Shown here: in pieces, positions 1 to 6,509 of the stretch | Layout: each line of letters starts with the position of its first letter | Numbering within the stretch: position 1 is the first letter of the stretch | DNA from: an uncultured Ruminococcus sp. | GTDB taxonomy: Bacteria > Bacillota > Clostridia > Oscillospirales > Acutalibacteraceae | Reading direction: 5' to 3' | NCBI GenBank assembly: GCA_902772795.1 | Contig: CACYBZ010000103.1 | Span: forward strand, 1 to 9,468 | DNA length: 9,468 bases | Notes under the pieces: generated by a model | Told to the model about the DNA's origin: nothing | Database searches by the model: none | Seen by the model: only the letters and a program-made list of their open reading frames with translations | Made by a program: the position numbers and the translations under genes

Positions 1-1
1 A

Positions 2-265
2 AAACTGGAAGACAATTCTGACAAGAGCGTTGACGATTTGGACGTACCTCTTGAAGGAAGTTTCGATGTTGAACCTGCCAAAGTTACAGTAAGCGGTAAG
101 TTTGTCGAAAATACAAAACCGGTCGTTACTATGGCAAGTGATACTGTTTTTAATACATCATCTACTTCAAACAATGATATTCAGAAAGCTATAAAAAATG
201 TTGCTTCATCTCCTGAATTTATCGAACTGGTTAAAAAAGAACTCGAAAAAAATAAAAAATCCTGA
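2..265 (+). CDS. C-terminal end of an unrecognised protein (5' truncated)
   Basis: An open frame enters from the left window edge (first full codon at 2) and ends at TGA 263-265, giving 87 visible residues. No start codon with a ribosome binding site is seen inside the window, so the gene begins upstream. The visible part is acidic at first (KLEDNSDKSVDDLDVPLEGS), then has a possibly beta-rich stretch (PAKVTVSGKFVENTKPVVTM), a Ser/Thr/Asn-rich linker, and a charged helix-like end (SSPEFIELVKKELEKNKKS). I do not recognise a family and assign no function. That it is a real gene end is supported by the good hairpin terminator that begins 10 nt after the stop codon. Confidence 0.6.
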   Translation, partial: KLEDNSDKSVDDLDVPLEGSFDVEPAKVTVSGKFVENTKPVVTMASDTVFNTSSTSNNDIQKAIKNVASSPEFIELVKKELEKNKKS

Positions 266-274
266 TTAACTACA

Positions 275-314
275 TTTAAGCCTTGCAATTTTATCTTGCA
301 GGGCTTAAAATTTT
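275..314 (+). terminator. Rho-independent terminator of the upstream partial gene
   Basis: Arms 275-288 (TTTAAGCCTTGCAA) and 296-309 (TTGCAGGGCTTAAA) form a 14-bp stem with one T-G wobble and a 7-nt loop (289-295). A short T run (311-314) follows. It lies 10 nt after the TGA of the partial gene, where a transcript end is expected. The AT pairs at the stem base and the T run overlap in composition, so it may also work weakly in the opposite direction. Confidence 0.75.
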
Positions 315-393
315 GCTGTCAGATAAAAGAAAATCTGTGATTGTCAGTTTGAGCATAACAGATTATCTAAGAAAACATAATTTCTGAACCGTT

Positions 394-413
394 TTGTCAG
401 AATTTTCTGACAA
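394..413. repeat. Palindrome, 9-bp arms
   Basis: TTGTCAGAA (394-402) and TTCTGACAA (405-413) are exact reverse complements separated by two T. It could be a protein-binding dyad or an RNA hairpin with an 8-bp stem and ATTT loop. There is no following T run on either strand, so a terminator is unlikely. The 10-mer TTTTCTGACA from its right half recurs near 4485, upstream of the lipoprotein gene, which may be chance. Confidence 0.5.
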
Positions 414-493
414 TCGGCAAAGTGGTTTCAGGAAATCAGCGTGAGTTTACGCAGTAAAATCTGAAAATTCCGGTAAGCCCTTTTTAAAGGTTT

Positions 494-548
494 GTGGGAT
501 TCAGGGGCAAAGCCACTGATGGGATTTTTAAAGGTAACGCCCTTAAAC
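494..548. repeat. Dispersed hairpin repeat, copy A
   Basis: This 55-nt segment aligns without gaps to 8369-8423 at 43 of 55 positions, including the exact block GGGGCAAAGC and the shared end GCCCTTAAAC. It can form a first hairpin TCAGGGGC-AAA-GCCACTGA (one mismatch) and a weaker second one in which the right arm is intact but the left arm is degraded. The 11-mer TTTTTAAAGGT occurs both just before it (481-491) and inside it (525-535). Compared with copy B it looks decayed. Similar GC-rich GGGCAAAGCCC-type hairpins are common between genes in gut Firmicutes; that is general recollection, not a search result. Confidence 0.65.
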
Positions 549-551
549 TAT

Positions 552-579
552 TCAGTATTCTAGCCAAAATACTGATTTT
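552..579 (+). terminator. Hairpin with short T run in the permease leader (possible weak terminator or attenuator)
   Basis: Arms TCAGTATT (552-559) and AATACTGA (568-575) are exact reverse complements with an 8-nt loop, followed by TTTTC. The stem is AT-rich, so it is weak as a terminator. It sits between repeat copy A and the permease ribosome binding site, in untranslated sequence if the permease starts at 629. It might end read-through transcripts or act in the leader; no competing antiterminator fold was worked out. Confidence 0.35.
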
Positions 580-628
580 CTGTTACTGTATTGCCCTTGC
601 GTTGAACTACAGTGAAAGGTTGATTGAA

Positions 629-1558
629 ATGGTGATTGATTATTTTCTGAAAGTCGGAGAACAGGTTCTGGTATTGTTCATTCTTATTGGTGTGGGTTAT
701 CTTTGTGGTAAAGTAAAATTTCTTGACAATCATACGGCAAAACATATTACCGATATCGTACTTTATGTAGTAACTCCGTGTGTTATTATTCATGCTTACC
801 AGATGGAATTTGACCCGTCTGTACTGAAAAATCTGGGAATTACCGCTTTGGCAGCTATTGGTGTACATCTGTTTTCCATTGTTATTGTGAATATCTTCTT
901 CCGAAAAACGCCTGACAACAAAAAGGAAGTCCTTAAATTTGGTACCGTATTTTCCAACTGCGGATTTATGTCCTTGCCACTGCAACAGGCTATTCTTGGT
1001 CAGGAGGGGATTTTATACGGTGCAGCATTTGTGGGAATATTCAATATTTTCGTATGGAGTTATGGTGTGGTCTGTATGAGTGGCGATATGAAAACACTTT
1101 CTGCTAAAAAACTGTTTTTTAATCCGGGAATATTGGGTGTCATTGTTGCCTTGTTGTTGTTTCTTTTCTCTATAAAATTACCTACTGTCATCGGTGCCCC
1201 CATAGGTTATCTGGCTAACCTGAATACACCGTTACCTATGCTGGTTATTGGATTCTATCTGGCTCAGTCCAGATTAAATAATGGTCTTAAAGATAAGTAT
1301 GCGTGGTTGTCAGTGCTGATCAGGCTTCTCATTATTCCTGTAATCAGTGTTGCTGTCATGATTTTATTGGGAATAAGAGGAGTGCCTCTGGTTACTGTTG
1401 CGATTTCTTCTTCAGCTCCCATAGCTGCCGCTACTACGATGTTCGCTACCAAATTTGACAAAGATACAGAATTATCCGTCAATATTGTTTCTTTGTCTAC
1501 AGTTTTATCTATTGCCACCATGTCCTGTATTGTGGCGGTATCGCAGATGTTTGTCTGA
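629..1558 (+). CDS. AEC-family (auxin efflux carrier-like) permease
   Basis: This is a 309-residue integral membrane protein of the auxin efflux carrier (AEC) family, whose bacterial members export or exchange small organic acids such as malate. The substrate here cannot be read from sequence. It is almost entirely hydrophobic, with about ten membrane segments in two halves and a central hydrophilic loop near 150-165. Family-typical stretches are SNCGFMSLPL (109-118), the N/G/P motif at the end of the first half, and SSAPIAAATTMFATKFDKD (261-279), matching the usual APSA...FA...D region. I chose ATG 629 because GAAAGG (614-619) lies 9 nt upstream and 309 residues fits the family. The in-frame GTG 494 would add 45 residues encoded by an intergenic repeat. 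It stands alone, with no regulator or decarboxylase gene next to it to hint at the substrate. Confidence 0.85.
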   Translation: MVIDYFLKVGEQVLVLFILIGVGYLCGKVKFLDNHTAKHITDIVLYVVTPCVIIHAYQMEFDPSVLKNLGITALAAIGVHLFSIVIVNIFFRKTPDNKKEVLKFGTVFSNCGFMSLPLQQAILGQEGILYGAAFVGIFNIFVWSYGVVCMSGDMKTLSAKKLFFNPGILGVIVALLLFLFSIKLPTVIGAPIGYLANLNTPLPMLVIGFYLAQSRLNNGLKDKYAWLSVLIRLLIIPVISVAVMILLGIRGVPLVTVAISSSAPIAAATTMFATKFDKDTELSVNIVSLSTVLSIATMSCIVAVSQMFV

Positions 1559-1590
1559 AGTTATGATTTGTGTATTTGTTATAGAATCAT

Positions 1591-1634
1591 TTATCGATTA
1601 TTATCACATATCAACCGAAAATAATCAATGATAA
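1591..1634. repeat. Interrupted inverted repeat before the glycosyltransferase promoter
   Basis: TTATC-GATTATT (1591-1602) pairs with AATAATC-AAT-GATAA (1620-1634): twelve base pairs with a 3-nt bulge and a 17-nt loop. It starts 33 nt after the permease stop and ends just before the -35 region of the next promoter. It may be a weak terminator for the permease, although no T run follows directly, or an operator-like dyad. The AT-only composition lowers its significance. Confidence 0.35.
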
Positions 1635-1637
1635 CTG

Positions 1638-1666
1638 TTTCATTTTGGCAGTATCTGTGCTATAAT
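1638..1666 (+). promoter_or_regulatory. Extended -10 promoter of the CDP-glycerol transferase gene
   Basis: TATAAT at 1661-1666 is preceded by TGC, giving the extended -10 form TGnTATAAT. A poor -35 (TTTCAT, 1638-1643) lies 17 nt upstream, as is usual for extended -10 promoters. Transcription would start near 1673, about 37 nt before ATG 1710. It overlaps an in-frame upstream ATG at 1665, which therefore cannot be the start when this promoter is used. Confidence 0.65.
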
Positions 1667-1709
1667 GAAAAAAAATGAATTTTTATTTTTCAGGAGGAAT
1701 GAACTTTTT

Positions 1710-4430
1710 ATGAGTAATATCAAAGTTTCCGTCATTATTCCTTATACCGAAGAAAATAATAAGATAGTGGATACGCTCTCCTCCATATGTCGACAGAAAA
1801 ATTTTGATTCCACAAAAATACAGGTGCTGATTGTTGACACTACTGAAAATACAGACAGTAAACAGTCAACGGGAGATTTGTCCATTTGTAAAATCATCAG
1901 TACAAAAGCAGTGACTAACGAGGCGGAAGTCTGTAATTTTGCCATGACATATATAGAAAGCGAATATGTTACCGTATGTCGTTGCGGTGATATTTTCAGT
2001 GAAGGTTATTTTTATCGCTGTCTGAAAGCGTTTGATGAATATGAAAACGTACCTTGTGTCAGTGTCAGAAGATTCTGTATCAATCCTGTTTTCAAAGAAA
2101 AAAAAGCTAACCGGCTTAACCGTGATAAAAATTTTGACGATATGCCTGTAGCTCTTGAAGACAAACCCAATTTTATCAATACCGAAGTCTGTGGTGTTAT
2201 GTTCAAAACAGCATTGTTCAGAAAATACCAGTTCAATAACAACCTGAAATATGAATATTTCCAGGATTTCATGTTGAAATTTCAGTTGGATTATCCTGAA
2301 TCCATAGAAGTGTCTCATGAAGAATATGACTATTTTATGCCTGTAGAAGATGATTTTCTCTACTATATCCCTTCCAACTATAAAGACTGGTATCAGCAGT
2401 CTATGGAAGAATTTTTAATTCCGCTGGCAGAGTATTCCAAACAGAAACTCGGTTTTGTGGCGGAATTTCTGCAGTTTTATCTGATGTTCGCCGTATCGAC
2501 AAGGTTTCTTGCCAATATGAACAACCGCAATAAAAGGAACATGAATGCCGAAGAACTTGCTGATTTTTTAGCATCTGCACGGAAGGTACTTCAATATGTC
2601 GATAACAACTATGTTCTGAATAAAAACAAACTCAAATCCTTTGACTACAGCGAAGAAGCAGCAGAAATGTTCTATATGCTGAAATATGACATCACCTTTG
2701 ATGATATGCCCGTGGTGAATGTGGAAGGTAAAAATGAAGTCTACCTTAACTGTAACAATGTTTTTATTGCCAGACTCACTGACCAGAGAGTAGGTATGCA
2801 TGTTATCGACTATCGTAACGGCAATTTAGTGATAGACGGGTCTTTTCGTCGTGTCTTTGATTTGCGGGAAATTGATTTTTTTGTCAAGTTCAATAACGAA
2901 AAAATCAAACTCGTCAATAATGACCGTTATTCTCTTACCAAATATTTTGGTATCAGTGCCTATAAAAAATTTACGTTCCATCTGGAACTGCCACTGGATT
3001 ACAGTAAGGACTGTCAGACTGTGGAATTTTTTGCCCGATATCGCTATACCGTTATTCCTCTGAAACTGTCTTTTTTACATCATTGGGCGAAATTTACACA
3101 GTCGCCTGCCTGTTCCTACTGGCGGTTCAACCGTTATATTGCCCATGTAAAAAATGCCAAAGTTATTGTGATTCACCATGCTTCGGCAATGAGTACGTTC
3201 AAAAGCGAACTGCGTTTTCTGCCACGTGTATTTAAACAAAGCAAGCGTTCCTTTATCACCAGAATAGAATACTGGCTGACAAGACCGTTTTTCCGAAAGA
3301 AAAAAATCTGGCTGATGTATGACAAGCTTTATAAGGGCGGTGACAGTTGTGAATACCTGTACCGCTATTGTGCTGACAAGAAGGACGGTATTTCCCGTTA
3401 TTATATTATTGATGAAAACACTTCCGATTATAAAAAACTCAAGGCGGACGGTCTGAAACCTGTCAAAACTCATTCCTTCAAGCATAAGATGCTTTTTCTG
3501 AATACCGATATCGCCTTGATTACCAATTCCAATGTTTTTCCTTTCAACGGTTACAGTATGGACAGGTCAAGATTTATTCGGGGATTGTGTAATTTCCCTT
3601 CTATGTGTCTGCAACACGGCTTGTCTGTGCAGAAGTGTGCTATGGCACAGCAAAGAATTGTCGATAATACGCAGATGTATTTTCTTGCTTCGCCTTACGA
3701 ATATAAAAATTTAAGTAATCACGTTTATAATTATCAGGATTTTGACATTCTCAAAATGACGGGTATCGGCAGATATGACGGTCTTATCAACAACGACCAG
3801 AAACAGATTTTGTTTTCACCGACGTGGAGAATGTACAACGCTATGCCCGTTACGACCAGTGAGGGCGAACAGCGTGCCTATAATCCGGAATTTCGACATA
3901 CTACGTACTACAAGATTTATAACGACCTGATTAATAATCAGAAACTTATATCTACGGCAAAGCAAACAGGCTATAAAATCAAATATCTGCTTCACCCTAT
4001 TCTTAGTGCACAGGTCAATGACTTTGTTCCCGACCCTTATGTGGAAGTGATTTCGTCGGTAGGAGATCTGAGTTATGAAAAAATTCTGACAGAATCCAGT
4101 CTTATGGTAACGGATTATTCTGGTGTTCAGTTCGACTTTGCCTTTATGAAAAAACCGTTGGTATATTTTCACCCGTCACAACTGCCTGCCCACTATGAAG
4201 ACGGTGGATTTTTCTATGATACCATGGGGTTCGGCGAAATCTGTACGGAAAGTGAACAGCTTGTCGATACACTTTGTGATTATATGAAACACGGCTGTCA
4301 GATGAAACCACAGTATATCCAACGTGTGGAAGATTTCTACGAATTCAATGACGACCACCATAACTGCGAAAGAATCTATCAGGAAATTTTAAAGTATCAG
4401 CAACAGGTCAATAAAGATAAACTGAAATAA
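1710..4430 (+). CDS. Bifunctional-looking GT2 + CDP-glycerol glycerophosphotransferase (TagF-like)
   Basis: This 906-residue protein probably makes or modifies a teichoic-acid-like or other phosphopolyol surface polymer at the inner face of the membrane. Residues 1 to about 120 look like a family 2 glycosyltransferase (KVSVIIPYTEEN, then IQVLIVDTTE). The region of about 210-500 is a linker, partly beta-rich. From about 533 to the end is a CDP-glycerol:poly(glycerophosphate) glycerophosphotransferase domain, with LQHG (H636), TGIGRYDGL (684-692), FSPTWR (702-707), LLHP (H762) and VTDYSGVQFDF (D802, D809), the motifs known from TagF. In the GT2 part the usual acidic DxD is replaced by CRCGD (90-94), so that half may not be a normal transferase. 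Start ATG 1710 follows AGGAGG (1692-1697) by 12 nt. An ATG at 1665 is rejected because it overlaps the -10 box. No other teichoic acid gene is adjacent, so donor synthesis and export must be encoded elsewhere. Confidence 0.88.
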   Translation: MSNIKVSVIIPYTEENNKIVDTLSSICRQKNFDSTKIQVLIVDTTENTDSKQSTGDLSICKIISTKAVTNEAEVCNFAMTYIESEYVTVCRCGDIFSEGYFYRCLKAFDEYENVPCVSVRRFCINPVFKEKKANRLNRDKNFDDMPVALEDKPNFINTEVCGVMFKTALFRKYQFNNNLKYEYFQDFMLKFQLDYPESIEVSHEEYDYFMPVEDDFLYYIPSNYKDWYQQSMEEFLIPLAEYSKQKLGFVAEFLQFYLMFAVSTRFLANMNNRNKRNMNAEELADFLASARKVLQYVDNNYVLNKNKLKSFDYSEEAAEMFYMLKYDITFDDMPVVNVEGKNEVYLNCNNVFIARLTDQRVGMHVIDYRNGNLVIDGSFRRVFDLREIDFFVKFNNEKIKLVNNDRYSLTKYFGISAYKKFTFHLELPLDYSKDCQTVEFFARYRYTVIPLKLSFLHHWAKFTQSPACSYWRFNRYIAHVKNAKVIVIHHASAMSTFKSELRFLPRVFKQSKRSFITRIEYWLTRPFFRKKKIWLMYDKLYKGGDSCEYLYRYCADKKDGISRYYIIDENTSDYKKLKADGLKPVKTHSFKHKMLFLNTDIALITNSNVFPFNGYSMDRSRFIRGLCNFPSMCLQHGLSVQKCAMAQQRIVDNTQMYFLASPYEYKNLSNHVYNYQDFDILKMTGIGRYDGLINNDQKQILFSPTWRMYNAMPVTTSEGEQRAYNPEFRHTTYYKIYNDLINNQKLISTAKQTGYKIKYLLHPILSAQVNDFVPDPYVEVISSVGDLSYEKILTESSLMVTDYSGVQFDFAFMKKPLVYFHPSQLPAHYEDGGFFYDTMGFGEICTESEQLVDTLCDYMKHGCQMKPQYIQRVEDFYEFNDDHHNCERIYQEILKYQQQVNKDKLK

Positions 4431-4434
4431 CTGT

Positions 4435-4458
4435 ACGGTATTGTCTGAAACGTACCGT
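4435..4458 (+). terminator. Weak hairpin after the transferase gene
   Basis: ACGGTA (4435-4440) and TACCGT (4453-4458) are exact reverse complements around a 12-nt loop, starting 4 nt after the TAA at 4428-4430. No T run follows (TATTGAAG), so it is a poor match to an intrinsic terminator. It may only protect the transcript end. Confidence 0.3.
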
Positions 4459-4567
4459 TATTGAAGAAAACGGACGATTGTTGATTTTCTGACAGAAGCA
4501 AAAAGTTGTGATTTTGACTATTCAACACTAAATTTACACTTTGTTAATCAATAACTATGCAAAATTA

Positions 4568-4576
4568 TGATATAAT
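4568..4576 (+). promoter_or_regulatory. Extended -10 promoter of the leucine-rich-repeat lipoprotein
   Basis: TGATATAAT (4568-4576) is a perfect extended -10. No good -35 is found 16-18 nt upstream; TTGTTA at 4541 is too far away (24-nt spacer). The predicted transcript start is near 4583, leaving a leader of about 26 nt before ATG 4609. The leader carries the GGGGA ribosome binding site at 4597-4601, 7 nt before the start. Confidence 0.6.
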
Positions 4577-4608
4577 TCAACATAATCGCTCGATGTGGGG
4601 ATAGTTTT

Positions 4609-5472
4609 ATGCTGAAAATTTTTAGAATAGCGATGTATATGTTCGGAATTATTGTGGCAGGAACTTCATTTGTATCCTGTACACAGGGAAAAATTCCCTA
4701 TTCTGCCGAATATACCAGCGATACGGAAAATACAACACAATATTTGCAACAGAATTCCGAATTGTCAGAAAGTGGAGCATTCCGTTATAGCATCAAAGAT
4801 AATGCTATCGTGTTAAAAAAATACACAGGAAAAGAAACGGTGGTTGAAGTTCCTGAAACGATTGATGATATTGAAGTCCGTGGTATTGATGCCAGATGTT
4901 TTGAAAACATCAATCAGAAAGATGCGATACATTGTGTGAAAATCCCCTCCACTGTCAGCAATATCAACATCATGGCTTTTTACAACAGCAGGTTTCTTGA
5001 AAATATTGAATGTGATGATAATATGAATTATCTTTCCGAAAACGGTATTCTCTATACTTCAGATATGTTGAGTCTGATTGCTTATCCCGAAAACAAGGCA
5101 GGTTCTGAATATGATATGCCGAATTCCATCAACAAAATTTACAGCAATGCCTTTTCTTTTTGTAATCATCTGAAAAAGGTGAAACTTTCTGAAAAACTAC
5201 AAATTATTCCCGACTATGCATTTGCCTATAATTCAGGAATACAGAATGTGATTGTTCACGGTAAGATTACACATGTTGGTTTTGCGTCTTTCTGTAAGTG
5301 CGAGAATCTGAAAGAAATTCAATTTTCTGATACCGTAGAAAATATCAATGACAAGGCTATTCTGTTTTGCAATAATCTTCAGAAAATTACTGTCAGTATT
5401 GAAAATCCTGTACTGGAAGATTATGCCGGACATATCGGTATTACTTATGTTACAACGGCACAACAACCGTAA
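4609..5472 (+). CDS. BspA-like leucine-rich-repeat (LRR_5) lipoprotein
   Basis: This 287-residue protein is probably anchored by a lipid to the outside of the cell membrane. The start has a Lys/Arg and a hydrophobic stretch (residues 3-22) leading to FVSC with Cys24. That resembles a lipobox, although Phe at -3 is unusual. A Ser/Thr/Asn/Gln-rich linker (about 30-55) follows. From about 60 on there are irregular BspA-type leucine-rich repeats (LRR_5): IPSTVSNINIMAF (112-124), ILYTSDMLSLIAYP (147-160), MPNSINKIYSNAFSFC (170-185), IIPDYAFAYNSGIQNV (199-214), ITHVGFASFCKCENLK (220-235) and a last unit near 243-261. Such proteins in gut bacteria often bind host or polymer surfaces; the ligand here is unknown. 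It has its own promoter and ribosome binding site and ends 26 nt before the convergent ZIP gene. No clear terminator lies between them. Confidence 0.85.
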   Translation: MLKIFRIAMYMFGIIVAGTSFVSCTQGKIPYSAEYTSDTENTTQYLQQNSELSESGAFRYSIKDNAIVLKKYTGKETVVEVPETIDDIEVRGIDARCFENINQKDAIHCVKIPSTVSNINIMAFYNSRFLENIECDDNMNYLSENGILYTSDMLSLIAYPENKAGSEYDMPNSINKIYSNAFSFCNHLKKVKLSEKLQIIPDYAFAYNSGIQNVIVHGKITHVGFASFCKCENLKEIQFSDTVENINDKAILFCNNLQKITVSIENPVLEDYAGHIGITYVTTAQQP

Positions 5473-5498
5473 TGAGGTTCAACATTTTCTGAAATCCG

Positions 5499-6281
5499 TT
5501 ACCCCAATAATACATCAAGTATCATCATTACAGAAAATCCCATACCAAATGACAGTGTTCCTATATTGGTATGTTTTCCCTGTGACGTTTCAGGAATGAG
5601 TTCTTCCACAACAACATAAATCATTGCTCCCGAGGCAAAACTCAGCATGTAGGGCATAAGATTGACAAAAAATTCAGAAGCAATAATCATAAGAATTGCT
5701 CCCAGCAATTCAACAACAGCGGACATCACACCTAAGACAAAGGCTTTCGGTTTACTTGTGCCCTCCGCTTTTAACGGTAGGGAAATGATTGCTCCTTCGG
5801 GAAAATTCTGTACGGCAATTCCCAACGATAAAGCAAAAGCTTCTGCTACCGTAATGCCGGCATTGTGGGCAATCAGTCCGGCGTAGACAACCCCTACTGC
5901 CATGCCCTCAGGAATGTTGTGTAATGTGACTGCCAGCATTAACATGGTTGTTTTTTTCAGATGATTCGGTATTCCTTCGCTGGTTTCACTGTTGCGGTGA
6001 AAGTGAGGAATAACAATATCCAGCAGAAGCAGAAACAGTATGCCTATCCAGAAACCAACAATTACAGGAATAATCCGAAACATACCGTTATTTTTTCTCA
6101 GTTCCAATGCCGGTAACAGTAAACTCCAGACAGATGCGGCTACCATAACGCCTCCTGCAAATCCTGTGAATGCTTTATTGATTATCGGAGGAAGTTCTTT
6201 TTTCAGAAAAAAAACACAACCAGCCCCCAGTACCGTTCCCAAAAAAGGCATAAATATGCCGTTTATCACATTTCTATACAT
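5499..6281 (-). CDS. ZIP-family divalent metal (zinc/iron) transporter
   Basis: This 260-residue membrane protein of the ZIP family moves divalent metals such as Zn2+ into the cytoplasm. About eight membrane segments are seen. The metal site is clear: HNIPEGMAVG (H121, N122, E125) in the fourth segment and QNFPEGAIIS (Q158, E162) in the fifth. Acidic residues also lie in later segments (E191; EELIPE, 226-231). Gln instead of His at the start of the second motif occurs in a known prokaryotic ZIP subgroup, so this is not a defect. The loop between segments three and four is short, with two histidines (PHFH, 92-95), far from the long His-rich loop of eukaryotic ZIPs. The start at 6281 has GAGGTG (6289-6294 on the plus strand) 7 nt upstream. 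The gene is convergent with the lipoprotein and divergent from the SseB-domain gene. Specificity cannot be decided from sequence. Confidence 0.9.
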   Translation of the reverse strand: MYRNVINGIFMPFLGTVLGAGCVFFLKKELPPIINKAFTGFAGGVMVAASVWSLLLPALELRKNNGMFRIIPVIVGFWIGILFLLLLDIVIPHFHRNSETSEGIPNHLKKTTMLMLAVTLHNIPEGMAVGVVYAGLIAHNAGITVAEAFALSLGIAVQNFPEGAIISLPLKAEGTSKPKAFVLGVMSAVVELLGAILMIIASEFFVNLMPYMLSFASGAMIYVVVEELIPETSQGKHTNIGTLSFGMGFSVMMILDVLLG

Positions 6282-6301
6282 TTTACTTCACCTCTATTTT
6301 C

Positions 6302-6330
6302 AGTATATTCGGAAAGTCGGAATATGACAG
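6302..6330 (-). promoter_or_regulatory. Candidate promoter of the ZIP transporter gene
   Basis: Read on the minus strand, CTGTCA (plus 6325-6330) and TATACT (plus 6302-6307) are separated by 17 nt. This gives -35 and -10 boxes with four and five matches to consensus. The transcript start would fall near 6295, just at the ribosome binding site, a very short leader. No recognisable Zur or MntR box was found beside it. Confidence 0.4.
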
Positions 6331-6386
6331 GGCATTTTGTTGTTGTTGATAAAGTTAGTTTTAAATAACCTTATTTGCTGGCGTAA

Positions 6387-6410
6387 CAAGAAAAAAATAT
6401 CTGTTTCTTG
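6387..6410. repeat. Inverted repeat in the ZIP/SseB divergent region
   Basis: CAAGAAA (6387-6393) and TTTCTTG (6404-6410) are exact 7-bp reverse complements with a 10-nt spacer. It lies between the two divergent promoters. A regulatory role is possible but not shown. Confidence 0.35.
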
Positions 6411-6414
6411 GAAA

Positions 6415-6432
6415 AATAAACGGTGGTTTATT
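6415..6432. repeat. Operator-like dyad upstream of the SseB-domain gene
   Basis: AATAAAC (6415-6421) and GTTTATT (6426-6432) are exact 7-bp reverse complements around GGTG. The dyad ends 10 nt before the -35 box of the SseB-domain gene, a usual place for a regulator to bind. It could also form a small hairpin, but it lies outside the predicted transcript of either gene. Confidence 0.4.
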
Positions 6433-6442
6433 GAAAATATAT

Positions 6443-6471
6443 TTGCTATTTAGCGGTTATGCTGATATAAT
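6443..6471 (+). promoter_or_regulatory. Promoter of the SseB-domain gene
   Basis: TTGCTA (6443-6448) and TATAAT (6466-6471) are separated by 17 nt, and the -10 is extended by TGA (6463-6465). It is the best promoter in the window. The transcript would start near 6478, giving a leader of about 32 nt containing AAAGGAG (6493-6499), 10 nt before ATG 6510. Confidence 0.75.
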
Positions 6472-6509
6472 AGAGAACAAGAGGTTCATCACAAAGGAGA
6501 GAGTGTACG

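Larger units (their letters stand above)
266..628. other. Gene-free stretch with a terminator, several inverted repeats and hairpin repeat copy A
   Basis: I see no credible gene here. From left to right it holds: the terminator; inverted arms AATCTGT 332-338 and ACAGATT 358-364; a near-perfect palindrome 394-413 (TTGTCAGAA-TT-TTCTGACAA); a nested pair with outer arms TTTCAG 426-431 / CTGAAA 461-466 and inner arms GCGT 439-442 / ACGC 449-452; repeat copy A (494-548); and a hairpin with T run (552-579). An open frame does run from GTG 494 into the permease gene, but it translates the repeat and has no ribosome binding site. No convincing promoter for the permease was found. Confidence 0.6.

Noticed and set aside
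266..628. Riboswitch or tRNA in the gene-free stretch before the permease
   Set aside because: No conserved riboswitch core or tRNA arms (such as GGTTCGAATCC) could be recognised; the hairpins are simple and repeat-derived.
1665..1709. Fifteen-residue upstream extension of the transferase from ATG 1665
   Set aside because: It overlaps the -10 box, has no ribosome binding site, and GT2 proteins normally begin just before the VSVIIP strand.
1866..3485. Several minus-strand frames of 80-150 codons within the transferase gene
   Set aside because: They are shadows of the conserved coding frame on the plus strand; the translations are low-complexity and lack known motifs.
5348..5599. Plus-strand frame bridging the lipoprotein and ZIP gene ends
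   Set aside because: It starts inside the lipoprotein in another frame and has no ribosome binding site; both flanking genes are well supported.
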